Positions 24,137-32,351 of a DNA stretch of 64,000 nucleotides are shown one piece after another (positions within the stretch are counted from its first letter, which is position 1; each line of letters starts with the position of its first letter). The notes beneath the pieces are model-generated. The model was not told the DNA's origin and did not search any database. It saw nothing but the letters and a program-made list of their open reading frames with translations. Made by a program: the position numbers and the translations under genes. The stretch comes from Streptomyces ambofaciens ATCC 23877 (lineage in GTDB: Bacteria; Actinomycetota; Actinomycetes; Streptomycetales; Streptomycetaceae), in contig NZ_CP012382.1 in assembly GCF_001267885.1 (NCBI RefSeq), forward strand, positions 7,179,001 to 7,243,000, written 5' to 3'.

Positions 24137-25026
24137 ACGGCACCGCGCGGATTCTGGGGCTGCGGCTGTCGTCCCCCGTCGTGGTGGGCTCCGGCCTGCT
24201 CACCGACCAGGAGCGCAACATCCGCCGCCTCTTCGACGACGGGGCTTCAGCCGTGGTCACCAAGACCATTCACCCCGACCCCGGCCCCGCGGGCGAGGAA
24301 CGTCTGCTGCGCCTGCCCACCGGCATGCTCAACAGCACCACGTACTCCCGTCGGCCGGTCGGTGACTGGTGTGCGATGCTCCGCCGCTTCGCCGACGACG
24401 GGCTGCCGGTGATCGCCTCCGTGCACGCGGAGTCCCCGGACGAACTCGCCGAGCTCGCCGACCTCGTGGGGCAGGCGGGCAGCCCCGCCCTGGAACTGGG
24501 CATCTCCTGTCTCAACGAGGGGGGCGGGCTGGACGACACCCCGGAGCGCGTCGCCGCCTACACCGACGCGGTGCGCCGCCGGACGCCGGTGCCGTTCAGC
24601 GTCAAGCTGGCCGCCGGCGAGCGGCTGCGGGAGCGAGTCGAGGCGGCCCTGGCCTGCGGTGCGGACGCCATCACCCTGAGCGACACCGTCGCCGGACTGG
24701 CCGTCGACGCGGACACGGGTGAGGTGCGCCTCGGAGGAGCGTTCGGTTACTCGGGGGCCGGCATCAAACCGCTCGTGCTCGCCGAGATCTTCGGCCTGCG
24801 CCGCGCGGGGCTGACGGTGCCGGTGATGGCCAGCGGCGGGGTCGAGAACGGCAGGGACGTGGCGGAGTACCTGAGCGTGGGCGCCGACGCCGTCCAGGTC
24901 TACACCGCACTGCACCGGGAGATGCACGCCACGCTCCGGGCCATCCGCAGGGGCTTCGACGAATGGCTGGGCGCGCACGGCGGCACGGTGGCGGACCTGG
25001 TCGGACGCAGTGTCAAGAGGTCATGA
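24133..25026 (+). CDS. dihydroorotate/dihydropyrimidine dehydrogenase-like flavoprotein
   Basis: This 297-residue TIM-barrel flavoprotein is of the DHODH/PreA type. LRLSSPVVVGSGLLTDQERNI is the N-terminal FMN region and LGISCLNEGGG corresponds to the substrate-binding NxSCPN loop. VKLAAG holds the conserved Lys. The C-terminal FMN phosphate site is MASGGVENGRDVAEYL, then GADAVQVYTAL. Since a primary pyrimidine gene would not be embedded here, a specialised role in reducing or oxidising a pyrimidine-like or enone substrate is likely. GTG 24133 overlaps the previous stop (GTGA). Confidence 0.75.
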   Translation: MNGTARILGLRLSSPVVVGSGLLTDQERNIRRLFDDGASAVVTKTIHPDPGPAGEERLLRLPTGMLNSTTYSRRPVGDWCAMLRRFADDGLPVIASVHAESPDELAELADLVGQAGSPALELGISCLNEGGGLDDTPERVAAYTDAVRRRTPVPFSVKLAAGERLRERVEAALACGADAITLSDTVAGLAVDADTGEVRLGGAFGYSGAGIKPLVLAEIFGLRRAGLTVPVMASGGVENGRDVAEYLSVGADAVQVYTALHREMHATLRAIRRGFDEWLGAHGGTVADLVGRSVKRS

Positions 25027-25036
25027 GGTGAGGGCG

Positions 25037-25858
25037 ATGCGGCAACGCGACACGAACGTACCCCGTTACGGAGACCTGACCAGTCCGGAGGTGCCGAGGG
25101 CCCTGCGCGGCGCCACCCTGGTGTGGCCGGTGGGAGGACTGGAGCAGCACGGCCCCCACCTTCCGCTCTCCGTCGACATGGACATCCCCGAGGCGCTGGC
25201 CCGGCAGGTGGCCGCGGAGGTCGGCGGGCTCCTGCTGCCGGGCCAGCCGGTCTCGGCGAGGTCGCTGCCGCAGAGTGGTGGCGGGCTCCACTTCCCCGGC
25301 ACCGTGCATCTCGGCGGCGCCACCTTCCTCGCGTACCTCACCGACTGCCTGACGGCCCTGTCCCGCCTCGGCCTCGGCCGGCTCGTCGTGATCAACGGGC
25401 ACTACGAGAACGAGGGCCTGCTCTTCGAGGCGATCGACGGGTGTGCGCCGGGCACCGTGTTCCCCGACACCGAGGTGGTCGCCTTCAGCTGGTGGAGCCT
25501 GGTCACCGAGGACTGGCTCGGCGAGCACATCCCGCGCTTCCCCGGCTGGCACGCGGAGCACGCGGGGCTGACCGAGACGAGCCTGATGATGTACCTGCGC
25601 CCCGAGGTCGTGCGCGCGGAGCGGCCCAGCCACGCCTCGCCGCCGCCCGCGGGTGTCTACCGGCATCCCGTCGACGTCGGGAAGATCTCCAACCAGGGCG
25701 TGCTGTCCTCCGCCACCGGCGCCTCGGTCGAGCTGGGGGAGCGCCTGTTCTGGCACCTGGTCGACGGCATCGTCGAACTGCTGGGCAAACCCGCCCGGGA
25801 CGCCGCCGGACAGCCCGCGGTCTCCGCCGGCCCCGGGCAGGTCGCCGCGTCCCCGTGA
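25037..25858 (+). CDS. creatininase family amidohydrolase
   Basis: This 273-residue creatininase-fold metalloenzyme carries the first metal motif in GGLEQHGPHLPLSVDMD (Glu36, His38, Asp47), then NGHYEN (121-126) and HAEHAGLTETS with His176 and Glu181. The family includes creatinine amidohydrolase, the FAPy formamide hydrolase ArfB and the mycofactocin peptidase MftE, so it cleaves a cyclic or linear amide. Placed beside a base-releasing enzyme and a DHODH-like flavoprotein, it may open a reduced pyrimidine ring, which is inference. ATG 25037 is used; GTG 25028 is also possible and would nearly abut the previous stop. Confidence 0.82.
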   Translation: MRQRDTNVPRYGDLTSPEVPRALRGATLVWPVGGLEQHGPHLPLSVDMDIPEALARQVAAEVGGLLLPGQPVSARSLPQSGGGLHFPGTVHLGGATFLAYLTDCLTALSRLGLGRLVVINGHYENEGLLFEAIDGCAPGTVFPDTEVVAFSWWSLVTEDWLGEHIPRFPGWHAEHAGLTETSLMMYLRPEVVRAERPSHASPPPAGVYRHPVDVGKISNQGVLSSATGASVELGERLFWHLVDGIVELLGKPARDAAGQPAVSAGPGQVAASP

Positions 25859-25905
25859 GCAGGACCGTACTCGTGCACCGCGCGCCTTCGACCAGAGGAG
25901 AACCC

Positions 25906-27039
25906 ATGCGCCTGCCTCCCCATGAACGCGATGAGTTCGAAGCCCGCCTGGAGAGCCTCTTCGGGGACAAGCTGCGCCCCGTGGAGGAGTCCTTCGACGC
26001 CATCCAGCGATTCAAGGACGGGTCGTTCGCGATGGGGCACCTGGGGCTGATGCTGTACACCAACGGCTACAACCTGCGCGGCACCAGCACCCGCCATCCC
26101 AACGGCCTGGTCTACCACGATGGCGAGAACCTCTTCGGCGTCGGCTACTTCAGCAAGGAGGACGGCCCGGCCAAGCACCTGCACCTCGTCGCGCCGAAGG
26201 GCCCGGAGAAGGTGGCGGCCGTCACGTCCTTCATCGCCGCTGTCCGCGAGGCCGGGCTCGCCCCGACCTCGGTCTACGTCCGCCACCTGCCGCCGGAGGA
26301 CCACGCCGCCTTCCTGGACGCCGGTTTCGCCCCGGTGACCAAGGATCCGTGGCACCCGGTGGCGCCCGAGGAGGACGAGACCCACCCCAATCGCGTCTAC
26401 TACCTCGACACGCTCTTCGACGAACAGCCGGACGGCAGCCTGCGCGTACGCAACCTGCCGAGCGAGGAGCACCGCCGGTACAAGAGCAAGAGCCGCCTCG
26501 CCTTCCGCCGGTTCGAGAACTTCCTTCGGCGCAACGACCACCTGCAGTTCCGTATCCGCCCGTACGGCTACACCGAGCCGGAGACGCGCAAGGCCCGCGC
26601 CATCGTCGAGGGCTACTTCGAGGCACGCCGGGAGCAGGGCACCCTGGTCGGATCCACCCCCGAGGACTACCGCGCGCTGATCACCCAGCGCCCTGGCGGG
26701 CAGAACGAGCGGGACTACTTCGCCTACCTCGGCGGCCTCTTGCTGCCGGACGGCGAGGAGATCCCCGTGCTGTTCTTCGCGGGCGAGCGCACCGGCCCGG
26801 TCCGGGCCTCGCTCTACTGCACGATGACCATGCGCTTTCCCGAGCGGCTGACCGGCGTCCTGAAGGATCCCACCGGCTTCACCGCCATTCCCCAGTACGT
26901 CTGGCTGACCGTGTTCCAGAAGATGTGGCGGCACGGCATCCGCGAGGTCGACGCGGGCGGTTCCGAGGTGAAGGGCCTCGACGACCAGAAACGGCAGCTC
27001 GGCGGCCGAGCCGAGAAGACCCACTGGGTCGTCGGCTGA
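25906..27039 (+). CDS. GNAT-fold transferase, DUF2156/FemX-like (possible aminoacyl-tRNA-dependent)
   Basis: This 377-residue protein seems to hold two GNAT-like halves joined by a basic helix (RRYKSKSRLAFRRFENFL, ~residues 185-202), as in FemX, the phosphatidylglycerol lysyltransferase C-domain and DUF2156 proteins. The C-terminal half ends with IREVDAGGSEVKGLDDQKRQ, close to the NxGGxE...LxxFK ending of that group. There is no membrane segment. The group includes VlmA, which transfers serine from seryl-tRNA in valanimycin biosynthesis, so a tRNA-dependent amide- or ester-forming step is possible. ATG 25906 has AGAGGAG. I am moderately sure of the fold and unsure of the reaction. Confidence 0.5.
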   Translation: MRLPPHERDEFEARLESLFGDKLRPVEESFDAIQRFKDGSFAMGHLGLMLYTNGYNLRGTSTRHPNGLVYHDGENLFGVGYFSKEDGPAKHLHLVAPKGPEKVAAVTSFIAAVREAGLAPTSVYVRHLPPEDHAAFLDAGFAPVTKDPWHPVAPEEDETHPNRVYYLDTLFDEQPDGSLRVRNLPSEEHRRYKSKSRLAFRRFENFLRRNDHLQFRIRPYGYTEPETRKARAIVEGYFEARREQGTLVGSTPEDYRALITQRPGGQNERDYFAYLGGLLLPDGEEIPVLFFAGERTGPVRASLYCTMTMRFPERLTGVLKDPTGFTAIPQYVWLTVFQKMWRHGIREVDAGGSEVKGLDDQKRQLGGRAEKTHWVVG

Positions 27040-27082
27040 CCTGCCGCCGCTCCACCTTCCCACGCGCCACATCCAGGGAGTC

Positions 27083-28393
27083 ATGTCAATGCCAGCGAAC
27101 AGGCCGTACGAGGAATTCGACGTGTGCGTCGTCGGGCTGGGCTACGTCGGCGTCACACTCGCCGCCGCGCTGCTCAGCACCGGCAGAAGCGTCCTCGGCT
27201 ACGAGAACGATCCGGCGGTGGCGGAGGAACTCGCCCAGGGCCGGCTCCAGGTGGCCGAGCCGGGCGTCGGGGAAGCCGTCCGGGACGGCGTCGCGTCCGG
27301 CGCCTTCGCCGTCACCGGCGACCTCGGTGAGCGGAGACTGCCGCCTGTCGTGATCATCTGCGTCGGCACACCCATCCAGGCCGGTGGCGCCACGCCCGAC
27401 CTGAGCCATCTGCGGGCCGCCACCGAGGCGATCGCGGCGGGCACCGACGACAACACCCTGGTCATCGTGCGCAGCACCGTCCCGGTGCGCACCTCGCGCG
27501 ACCTGGTGCTGCCCGTCCTGCGCCGCAGGACCGCCGAACCGCTGCTCGCCTACTGCCCGGAGCGCACCATCCAGGGGCAGGCGCTCGCGGAAGTGCTGTC
27601 GCTGCCGCAGATCGTCGGCGGCCTGACCGACGAGGCCGGCAAGCGGGCCGCGGAGTTCTTCGCCACCCTCACCGACCAGGTGGTGCCCGTCTCCTCCCTG
27701 GAGGCCGCCGAACTGGTCAAGCTGGTCTGCAACTGCCACACCGACCTGATCTACGGCTTCGGCAACGAGGTCGCTCTGCTGACCGAGAAACTCGGTCTGG
27801 ACGCGCGGGAGGTCATCGACTCCGCCAACCTCGGCTACCCGAGGCCCACCCTCCACAAGCCGGGCTTCGTCGGCGGCAGCTGCTTGACCAAGGACCCCTA
27901 CCTCCTCGCCCACTCGGTCGCCGCGTACGGCCACACCCCGCAGATGATCACCGCCGCGCGCAGCCTCAACGAGTCCATGCCCCGCAAGGTCGGCGAACGC
28001 GTCCTGGCCGCGCTTCGGGAGCGGGGCCAGGACCCGGCCGACGCCCGGATCCTGCTCTCGGGTCTCGCCTACAAGGGTCGCCCCGAGACCGACGACCTGC
28101 GCGGCGCCCCCTACGAGCGCCTGCTGCCGTTCCTCAGGGAGCGCGTCAAGGAGATCGTCGGCCACGACTTCGTGGTGCCGTCGGCCCGCATCGAGGCGCT
28201 CGGCGTCCGCGCGGTCGACCTGACCGAGGGCTTCACCGGTGCCCACGCGGCCATCCTCCTCAACGACCACCCCCGCTACGGCGACATCGACGCCGCGGAC
28301 CTGGTGGCGCGGATGGCGGAGCCGGCCGTGGTCTACGACACCTGGCGGGTCCTCCCGCCCTCGACGAAGGCGATGAGGCTCGGCCGTGCGTAA
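27083..28393 (+). CDS. UDP-glucose/UDP-N-acetylhexosamine 6-dehydrogenase
   Basis: This 436-residue nucleotide-sugar dehydrogenase has the NAD-binding GLGYVG (18-23), CVGTPIQ, PERTIQGQALAEVLSLPQIVGG and the catalytic Cys267 in GFVGGSCLTKDPY. It oxidises the C6 of a UDP-hexose to the uronic acid in two NAD-dependent steps. The PERTIQG region resembles UDP-N-acetylhexosamine dehydrogenases (WecC type) as much as UDP-glucose dehydrogenase, so the sugar is undecided. ATG 27083 has GGGAG. Its end overlaps the epimerase start by 8 bp. Confidence 0.9.
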   Translation: MSMPANRPYEEFDVCVVGLGYVGVTLAAALLSTGRSVLGYENDPAVAEELAQGRLQVAEPGVGEAVRDGVASGAFAVTGDLGERRLPPVVIICVGTPIQAGGATPDLSHLRAATEAIAAGTDDNTLVIVRSTVPVRTSRDLVLPVLRRRTAEPLLAYCPERTIQGQALAEVLSLPQIVGGLTDEAGKRAAEFFATLTDQVVPVSSLEAAELVKLVCNCHTDLIYGFGNEVALLTEKLGLDAREVIDSANLGYPRPTLHKPGFVGGSCLTKDPYLLAHSVAAYGHTPQMITAARSLNESMPRKVGERVLAALRERGQDPADARILLSGLAYKGRPETDDLRGAPYERLLPFLRERVKEIVGHDFVVPSARIEALGVRAVDLTEGFTGAHAAILLNDHPRYGDIDAADLVARMAEPAVVYDTWRVLPPSTKAMRLGRA

Positions 28394-29369
28394 GAAGACC
28401 CTGATCACCGGAGGGGCCGGCTTCATCGGCCTGCACCTGGCCCGCCGGCTGTCCGCCACCCGCGACGTCACCTTGCTCGACGACTTCAGCAGGGGCCGGT
28501 CCGACACCGCGCTGTCCGATCTGCTCGGCCATGTCGAGCTGGTCGAACACGATCTGACCACCCCCGTGCCCGACGGGCTGCTCGCCGACGACTTCACCGA
28601 GGTCTACCACCTGGCCGCCGTGGTGGGGGTCGCCGAGTCCAACGACAACCCCCGACGGGTGCTGCGCACCAACCTGCTCACCACCGTCCACCTCCTCGAC
28701 TGGCTCTCGGGGCTGACCGGCGCGACCCTGTGCTTCGCCTCGTCCAGCGAGGCGTACGCGGGCAGCGTGGAGGCAGGCCTCGCCGCCGTACCCACCGCCG
28801 AGGACGTGCCGCTGGCGCTGCCCGACCCCTCCGTGGCCCGCTCCTCCTACGGCTTCAGCAAGATCGCGGGGGAGGTGCTGTGCCGCACCTACGCACACGC
28901 CCACGGCTTCCCCCTGCGCATGGTGCGTTTCCACAACGTGTACGGCCCGCGCATGGGCTACGACCATGTGATCCCGCAGTTCGTCGAGCGGCTGCTCAGT
29001 GGTGCCGACCCCTTCGAGATCCACGGCGCCGACCAGACCCGCGCCTTCTGCCACGTCGACGACGCCGTCGACGCGATCATCGCGCTGACCGCCCTGCCGA
29101 CCAAGGAACCGCTGCTCGTCAACGTCGGCAACGACGAGGAGGAGATCCGCATCAGGGACCTGGCCCGGAAGGTCTTCGACACCCTCGACCGGCACCCGGC
29201 CGTCGACGTCCACCCCGCGCCCCCGCTGTCCCCGGCCCGGCGCCTGCCCGACCTCGCCCGGTTGCGGGAACTGACCGGCCACCGCTCCAAGGTCGGTCTG
29301 GACGAAGGACTGCGCCGCACCTGCGCCTGGTACGCGCAGGACATCGCGGCCCGCGGAACCGGGGCGTGA
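28386..29369 (+). CDS. NAD-dependent nucleotide-sugar epimerase/dehydratase
   Basis: This 327-residue extended short-chain dehydrogenase has the NAD motif GGAGFIG (9-15), the NxxxT-type RTNLLTTVHLLDW and the catalytic SYGFSK (Tyr-X3-Lys, ~residues 156-160). VRFHNVYGPRMGYDHVIPQFVER is the substrate loop typical of UDP-glucuronate decarboxylases and 4-epimerases. Following a UDP-sugar dehydrogenase, it likely acts on the uronic-acid product. GTG 28386 starts inside the previous gene. It ends in a GTGA overlap with the glycosyltransferase. Confidence 0.9.
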   Translation: MRKKTLITGGAGFIGLHLARRLSATRDVTLLDDFSRGRSDTALSDLLGHVELVEHDLTTPVPDGLLADDFTEVYHLAAVVGVAESNDNPRRVLRTNLLTTVHLLDWLSGLTGATLCFASSSEAYAGSVEAGLAAVPTAEDVPLALPDPSVARSSYGFSKIAGEVLCRTYAHAHGFPLRMVRFHNVYGPRMGYDHVIPQFVERLLSGADPFEIHGADQTRAFCHVDDAVDAIIALTALPTKEPLLVNVGNDEEEIRIRDLARKVFDTLDRHPAVDVHPAPPLSPARRLPDLARLRELTGHRSKVGLDEGLRRTCAWYAQDIAARGTGA

Positions 29370-30448
29370 GCGGCTTGCGCGTACGATACGTCCACCGAGG
29401 CTACTTCCCGGCGCGAGCCGGCGCCGAGCTGATGACGCAGTACCTCGCCGCGACGATGAGCCGGCGCGGGTGGGACGCCGGCGTGTACTCGGGCCACGTC
29501 GACCAGGACACCGCGCGGTTCATGCAGGAGACCGGCGTGAAGGTCCAGCCGTTCCCGGCCACCCCCGACGACGCCGACCCCGCGGACCTGGTCCACGCCT
29601 TCGACGCCTACCACCCGCAGGACATCGCGGTCGGCCTGCGCCTGGCACGGGCCTGGGACGTGCCGTTCGCCGTGACCCCCGCGTCCGCGCCCGAGGTCTG
29701 GCCGGACCGGGCGGCCGTACTCGACGCGTGCCGGCGCGCCGACGCCGTCTTCGCGCTCTCCACGGCGGAGCGGGACACGCTGCGCGACGCCGGTGTCCGC
29801 GATGCGGCCCTGCACATCATCGGCCAGGGACCGCACCTGCCCGGCACCCCCGACCCCGCCCGGTTCCGCCGCGAACACGGCATCGACGGGCCCATGGTGC
29901 TCTTCCTCGGCCGCAAGATGCGCTCGAAGGGCTACGTCACGCTCCTGGAGGCGACCCGGCTCATCTGGGAGGACCACCCGGACACCTCCTTCGTGTTCAT
30001 GGGACCCCGCTGGGACGACGACTGCGCACAGCGGTTCGCGGAGTACGCCGACCCCCGCATCATCGAACTCGACATGGCCGACGAGGACGCCAAGCACAGC
30101 GCGCTCGCCGCCTGCGAGCTGGTGTGCGTGCCCTCCACCGTCGACCTCTTCCCCCTCGTCTACGTGGAGGCGTGGGCCTGCCGGAAGCCCGTCGTCGCCT
30201 CCACCTTCCTCGGCAGCGGGGAGGTCGTCACCCACGGACGGGACGGCCTGCTCGCCCGGCCCGCCGCCGGGCCCGTCGCCGAGGCGGTCGGCCGGCTCCT
30301 CGCGCGGCCCTCGGAACGCCGCGCCATGGGGCGGCACGGCCACGACAGGGTGCGCCGAGAACTCGGCTGGGACGCGGTCGCCGACCGGGTCCACACCGTC
30401 TACCGCACGCTGATCGCCGCCCGGAAGCAAACGGAGAAGGCCCGATGA
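29366..30448 (+). CDS. GT4-type glycosyltransferase
   Basis: This 360-residue GT-B glycosyltransferase begins with a Gly-poor acceptor-binding strand (RVRYVHRGYFPARAGAELMTQYL). The C-terminal half has VLFLGRKMRSKGY, ELVCVPSTVDLFPLVYVEAWACRKPVVAS and a late RDGLLARP. This follows the retaining GT4 pattern, although the usual E-x7-E motif is altered to a single Glu in VEAWACRK. It would attach the cluster's sugar to the peptide or another acceptor. GTG 29366 overlaps the epimerase stop, and its own stop overlaps the nucleotidyltransferase (ATGA). Confidence 0.85.
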   Translation: MSGLRVRYVHRGYFPARAGAELMTQYLAATMSRRGWDAGVYSGHVDQDTARFMQETGVKVQPFPATPDDADPADLVHAFDAYHPQDIAVGLRLARAWDVPFAVTPASAPEVWPDRAAVLDACRRADAVFALSTAERDTLRDAGVRDAALHIIGQGPHLPGTPDPARFRREHGIDGPMVLFLGRKMRSKGYVTLLEATRLIWEDHPDTSFVFMGPRWDDDCAQRFAEYADPRIIELDMADEDAKHSALAACELVCVPSTVDLFPLVYVEAWACRKPVVASTFLGSGEVVTHGRDGLLARPAAGPVAEAVGRLLARPSERRAMGRHGHDRVRRELGWDAVADRVHTVYRTLIAARKQTEKAR

Positions 30449-31209
30449 GAGCAGTGGTACTGGCCGGAGGCGAGGGACGCCGACTGCGGCCCGCCACCCT
30501 GACCGTCCCCAAGCCCCTCATGCCGATCGACGGCATCCCGATCCTGCACATCATCCTCACGCAGCTGAAGAACGCGGGCTTCACCCGTGTGACGCTCTCA
30601 CTCGGCTACCGGGCCCACATGATCCGGGCCAGTTTCGGCGGGAACCGCTGGTCCGGACTGGAACTGGACTTCTCGCTGGAGGAGGAGCCGCTGGGCACCG
30701 CCGGTCCGCTCGCCCTGCTGCCGCCCTTCGAGGAGTCCGTCCTCGTGATGAACGCGGACCTGCTCACCGACGTCGACTTCGCCGACCTGTGGTCCCACCA
30801 CAAGAAGTCGCGTGCCGCCGCCACGATCGCGCTCAGCCCCCAGGACATCGACGTCGCGCACGGAGTGGTGGAACTCGACGAAGAACGGCGCGTGACCGAC
30901 TTCCGCGAGAAGCCGCGGCTCAGCTTCCTGGTCAGTGGCGGCATCTACGTCCTCGAACCCTCCCTGCTGCGCTTCCTGCCGCCCCGGGGACGGCACGACA
31001 TGCCCACCCTGCTCGACCACGCCCGCGCGCACGGCGAGCGCGTCGAGGGCTACGTCATCGAGGGCGACTGGCGTGACATCGGCACACCTGAGCAACTCGA
31101 CCTCGCCACCACGGCGTTCCGCACCGACCGGGCCCGCTACCTGGGCCGGCGGGGTGTGGCCGAGCTGTGCGCGGGTACCGGCGCGTTCTCGAGGGCGGTG
31201 ACCGGATGA
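30445..31209 (+). CDS. sugar-1-phosphate nucleotidyltransferase
   Basis: This 254-residue NTP_transferase has the signature MRAVVLAGGEGRRLRPATLTVPKPLMPI at residues 1-28 (pyrophosphorylase loop and Lys). The metal-site Asp lies in VLVMNADLLTDVDF and the product-binding region in GGIYVLEPSLLRFL. It activates a sugar phosphate as an NDP-sugar. It lacks the left-handed beta-helix acetyltransferase domain found in bifunctional forms. It is coupled to both neighbours by ATGA overlaps. Confidence 0.9.
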   Translation: MRAVVLAGGEGRRLRPATLTVPKPLMPIDGIPILHIILTQLKNAGFTRVTLSLGYRAHMIRASFGGNRWSGLELDFSLEEEPLGTAGPLALLPPFEESVLVMNADLLTDVDFADLWSHHKKSRAAATIALSPQDIDVAHGVVELDEERRVTDFREKPRLSFLVSGGIYVLEPSLLRFLPPRGRHDMPTLLDHARAHGERVEGYVIEGDWRDIGTPEQLDLATTAFRTDRARYLGRRGVAELCAGTGAFSRAVTG

Positions 31210-32351
31210 CGGCCTTCGACGTCCCGCTGTACCGCCCGGGGTTCGGTCCCGCCGAGATCGAGGCGGTCACGGAGGTCCTGCGCTCCGGATGGCTGTCGGC
31301 CGGGCCCGTCACGGAGGACTTCGAGGGCAAGTACGCCGCCGCCCTCGGCGTGGAGTCCGCGATCGCCGTCAGCAGTGGCACCGCCGCCCTGCACCTGGCG
31401 ATGCTGGCCCTGGACATCGGCCCGGGCGACGAGGTGGTGCTGCCCTCGCTGAACTTCGTGTCGGCCGCCGCGACCGTCGCCCTGTCCGGCGCGACCCCCG
31501 TGTTCGCCGACATCGCGGGCCCGCACGACCTGTGCCTCGCCCCCGAGGACGCCGCCGCCCGCATCACCCCGCGCACCCGGGCGATCGTCGCCATGCACTA
31601 CGGCGGACACGCCGCCGACCTCACGGCTCTCTCCCGGCTGGCCCGCGCCCACGGGCTGGCCCTGATCGAGGACTGCGCCCACGCCCCCGTCACCGACTCG
31701 GTCCACGGGATGCTCGGCACGGTCGGCGACATCGGCTGCTACAGCTTCTTCGCCACCAAGAACCTGGCCATGGGCGAGGGCGGCATGGTGGTCGCCCGCG
31801 ACCCCGCCCTGCGCGAGCGGATCAGGCGGCTGCGCTCGCACGCCCTCACCGTCAGCGCCAAGCAGCGCCACCGCGGTGGACCCTCCGGCTACGACGTCGA
31901 CGCCCTCGGCCTCAACTACCGGTCCACGGAGATCGCCTGCGCCATCGGACGTGTCCAGCTCGACGCCCTGCCCGCCGCGCAGGCCCGCCGCCGGGCAGCG
32001 GTCCTCGGATACCGCGAGCAGCTGGCCGGGCTGCCCGGACTCACCGTGCCGTTCGCCACCCGGCCGGCCGAGGAGGGCGCCCACCACCTCTTCGCGGTGC
32101 TGCTGCCCCCCGGCACCGACCGTGAGGCGCTTCAGGACCGGCTGCGCGCGGCACGGGTGCAGAGCGGAGTGCACTACCCGCCCACCCACCTGTTCACCGC
32201 CTACCGGGAACGGTACGGCCTCGGACCGGGTCTGCTGCCCGTGACGGAGGACGTGATGGCCCGCCAGCTCTCCCTGCCGCTGTACCCGGACCTGGGCGAG
32301 GCCGGGGTCGGACGGGTCGCGGAGGCGGTGAGCTCCGCATGGCGCCCGTGA
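31206..32351 (+). CDS. DegT/DnrJ/EryC1 family sugar aminotransferase
   Basis: This 381-residue PLP-dependent aminotransferase has RSGWLSAGPVTEDFE near residue 30, SSGTAALHLAMLAL and the PLP-holding Asp in LIEDCAHAPV. The Schiff-base Lys lies in CYSFFATKNLAMGEGG (~residue 186). Family members install an amino group on a keto-NDP-sugar or make amino-cyclitols. The nucleotidyltransferase immediately upstream argues for an amino sugar. ATG 31206 overlaps the upstream stop. Confidence 0.9.
   Translation: MTAFDVPLYRPGFGPAEIEAVTEVLRSGWLSAGPVTEDFEGKYAAALGVESAIAVSSGTAALHLAMLALDIGPGDEVVLPSLNFVSAAATVALSGATPVFADIAGPHDLCLAPEDAAARITPRTRAIVAMHYGGHAADLTALSRLARAHGLALIEDCAHAPVTDSVHGMLGTVGDIGCYSFFATKNLAMGEGGMVVARDPALRERIRRLRSHALTVSAKQRHRGGPSGYDVDALGLNYRSTEIACAIGRVQLDALPAAQARRRAAVLGYREQLAGLPGLTVPFATRPAEEGAHHLFAVLLPPGTDREALQDRLRAARVQSGVHYPPTHLFTAYRERYGLGPGLLPVTEDVMARQLSLPLYPDLGEAGVGRVAEAVSSAWRP

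Noticed and set aside
24133..25026. Primary pyrimidine-biosynthesis dihydroorotate dehydrogenase
   Set aside because: It is embedded and coupled inside a biosynthetic operon and has no pyr neighbours, so a specialised role is more likely.
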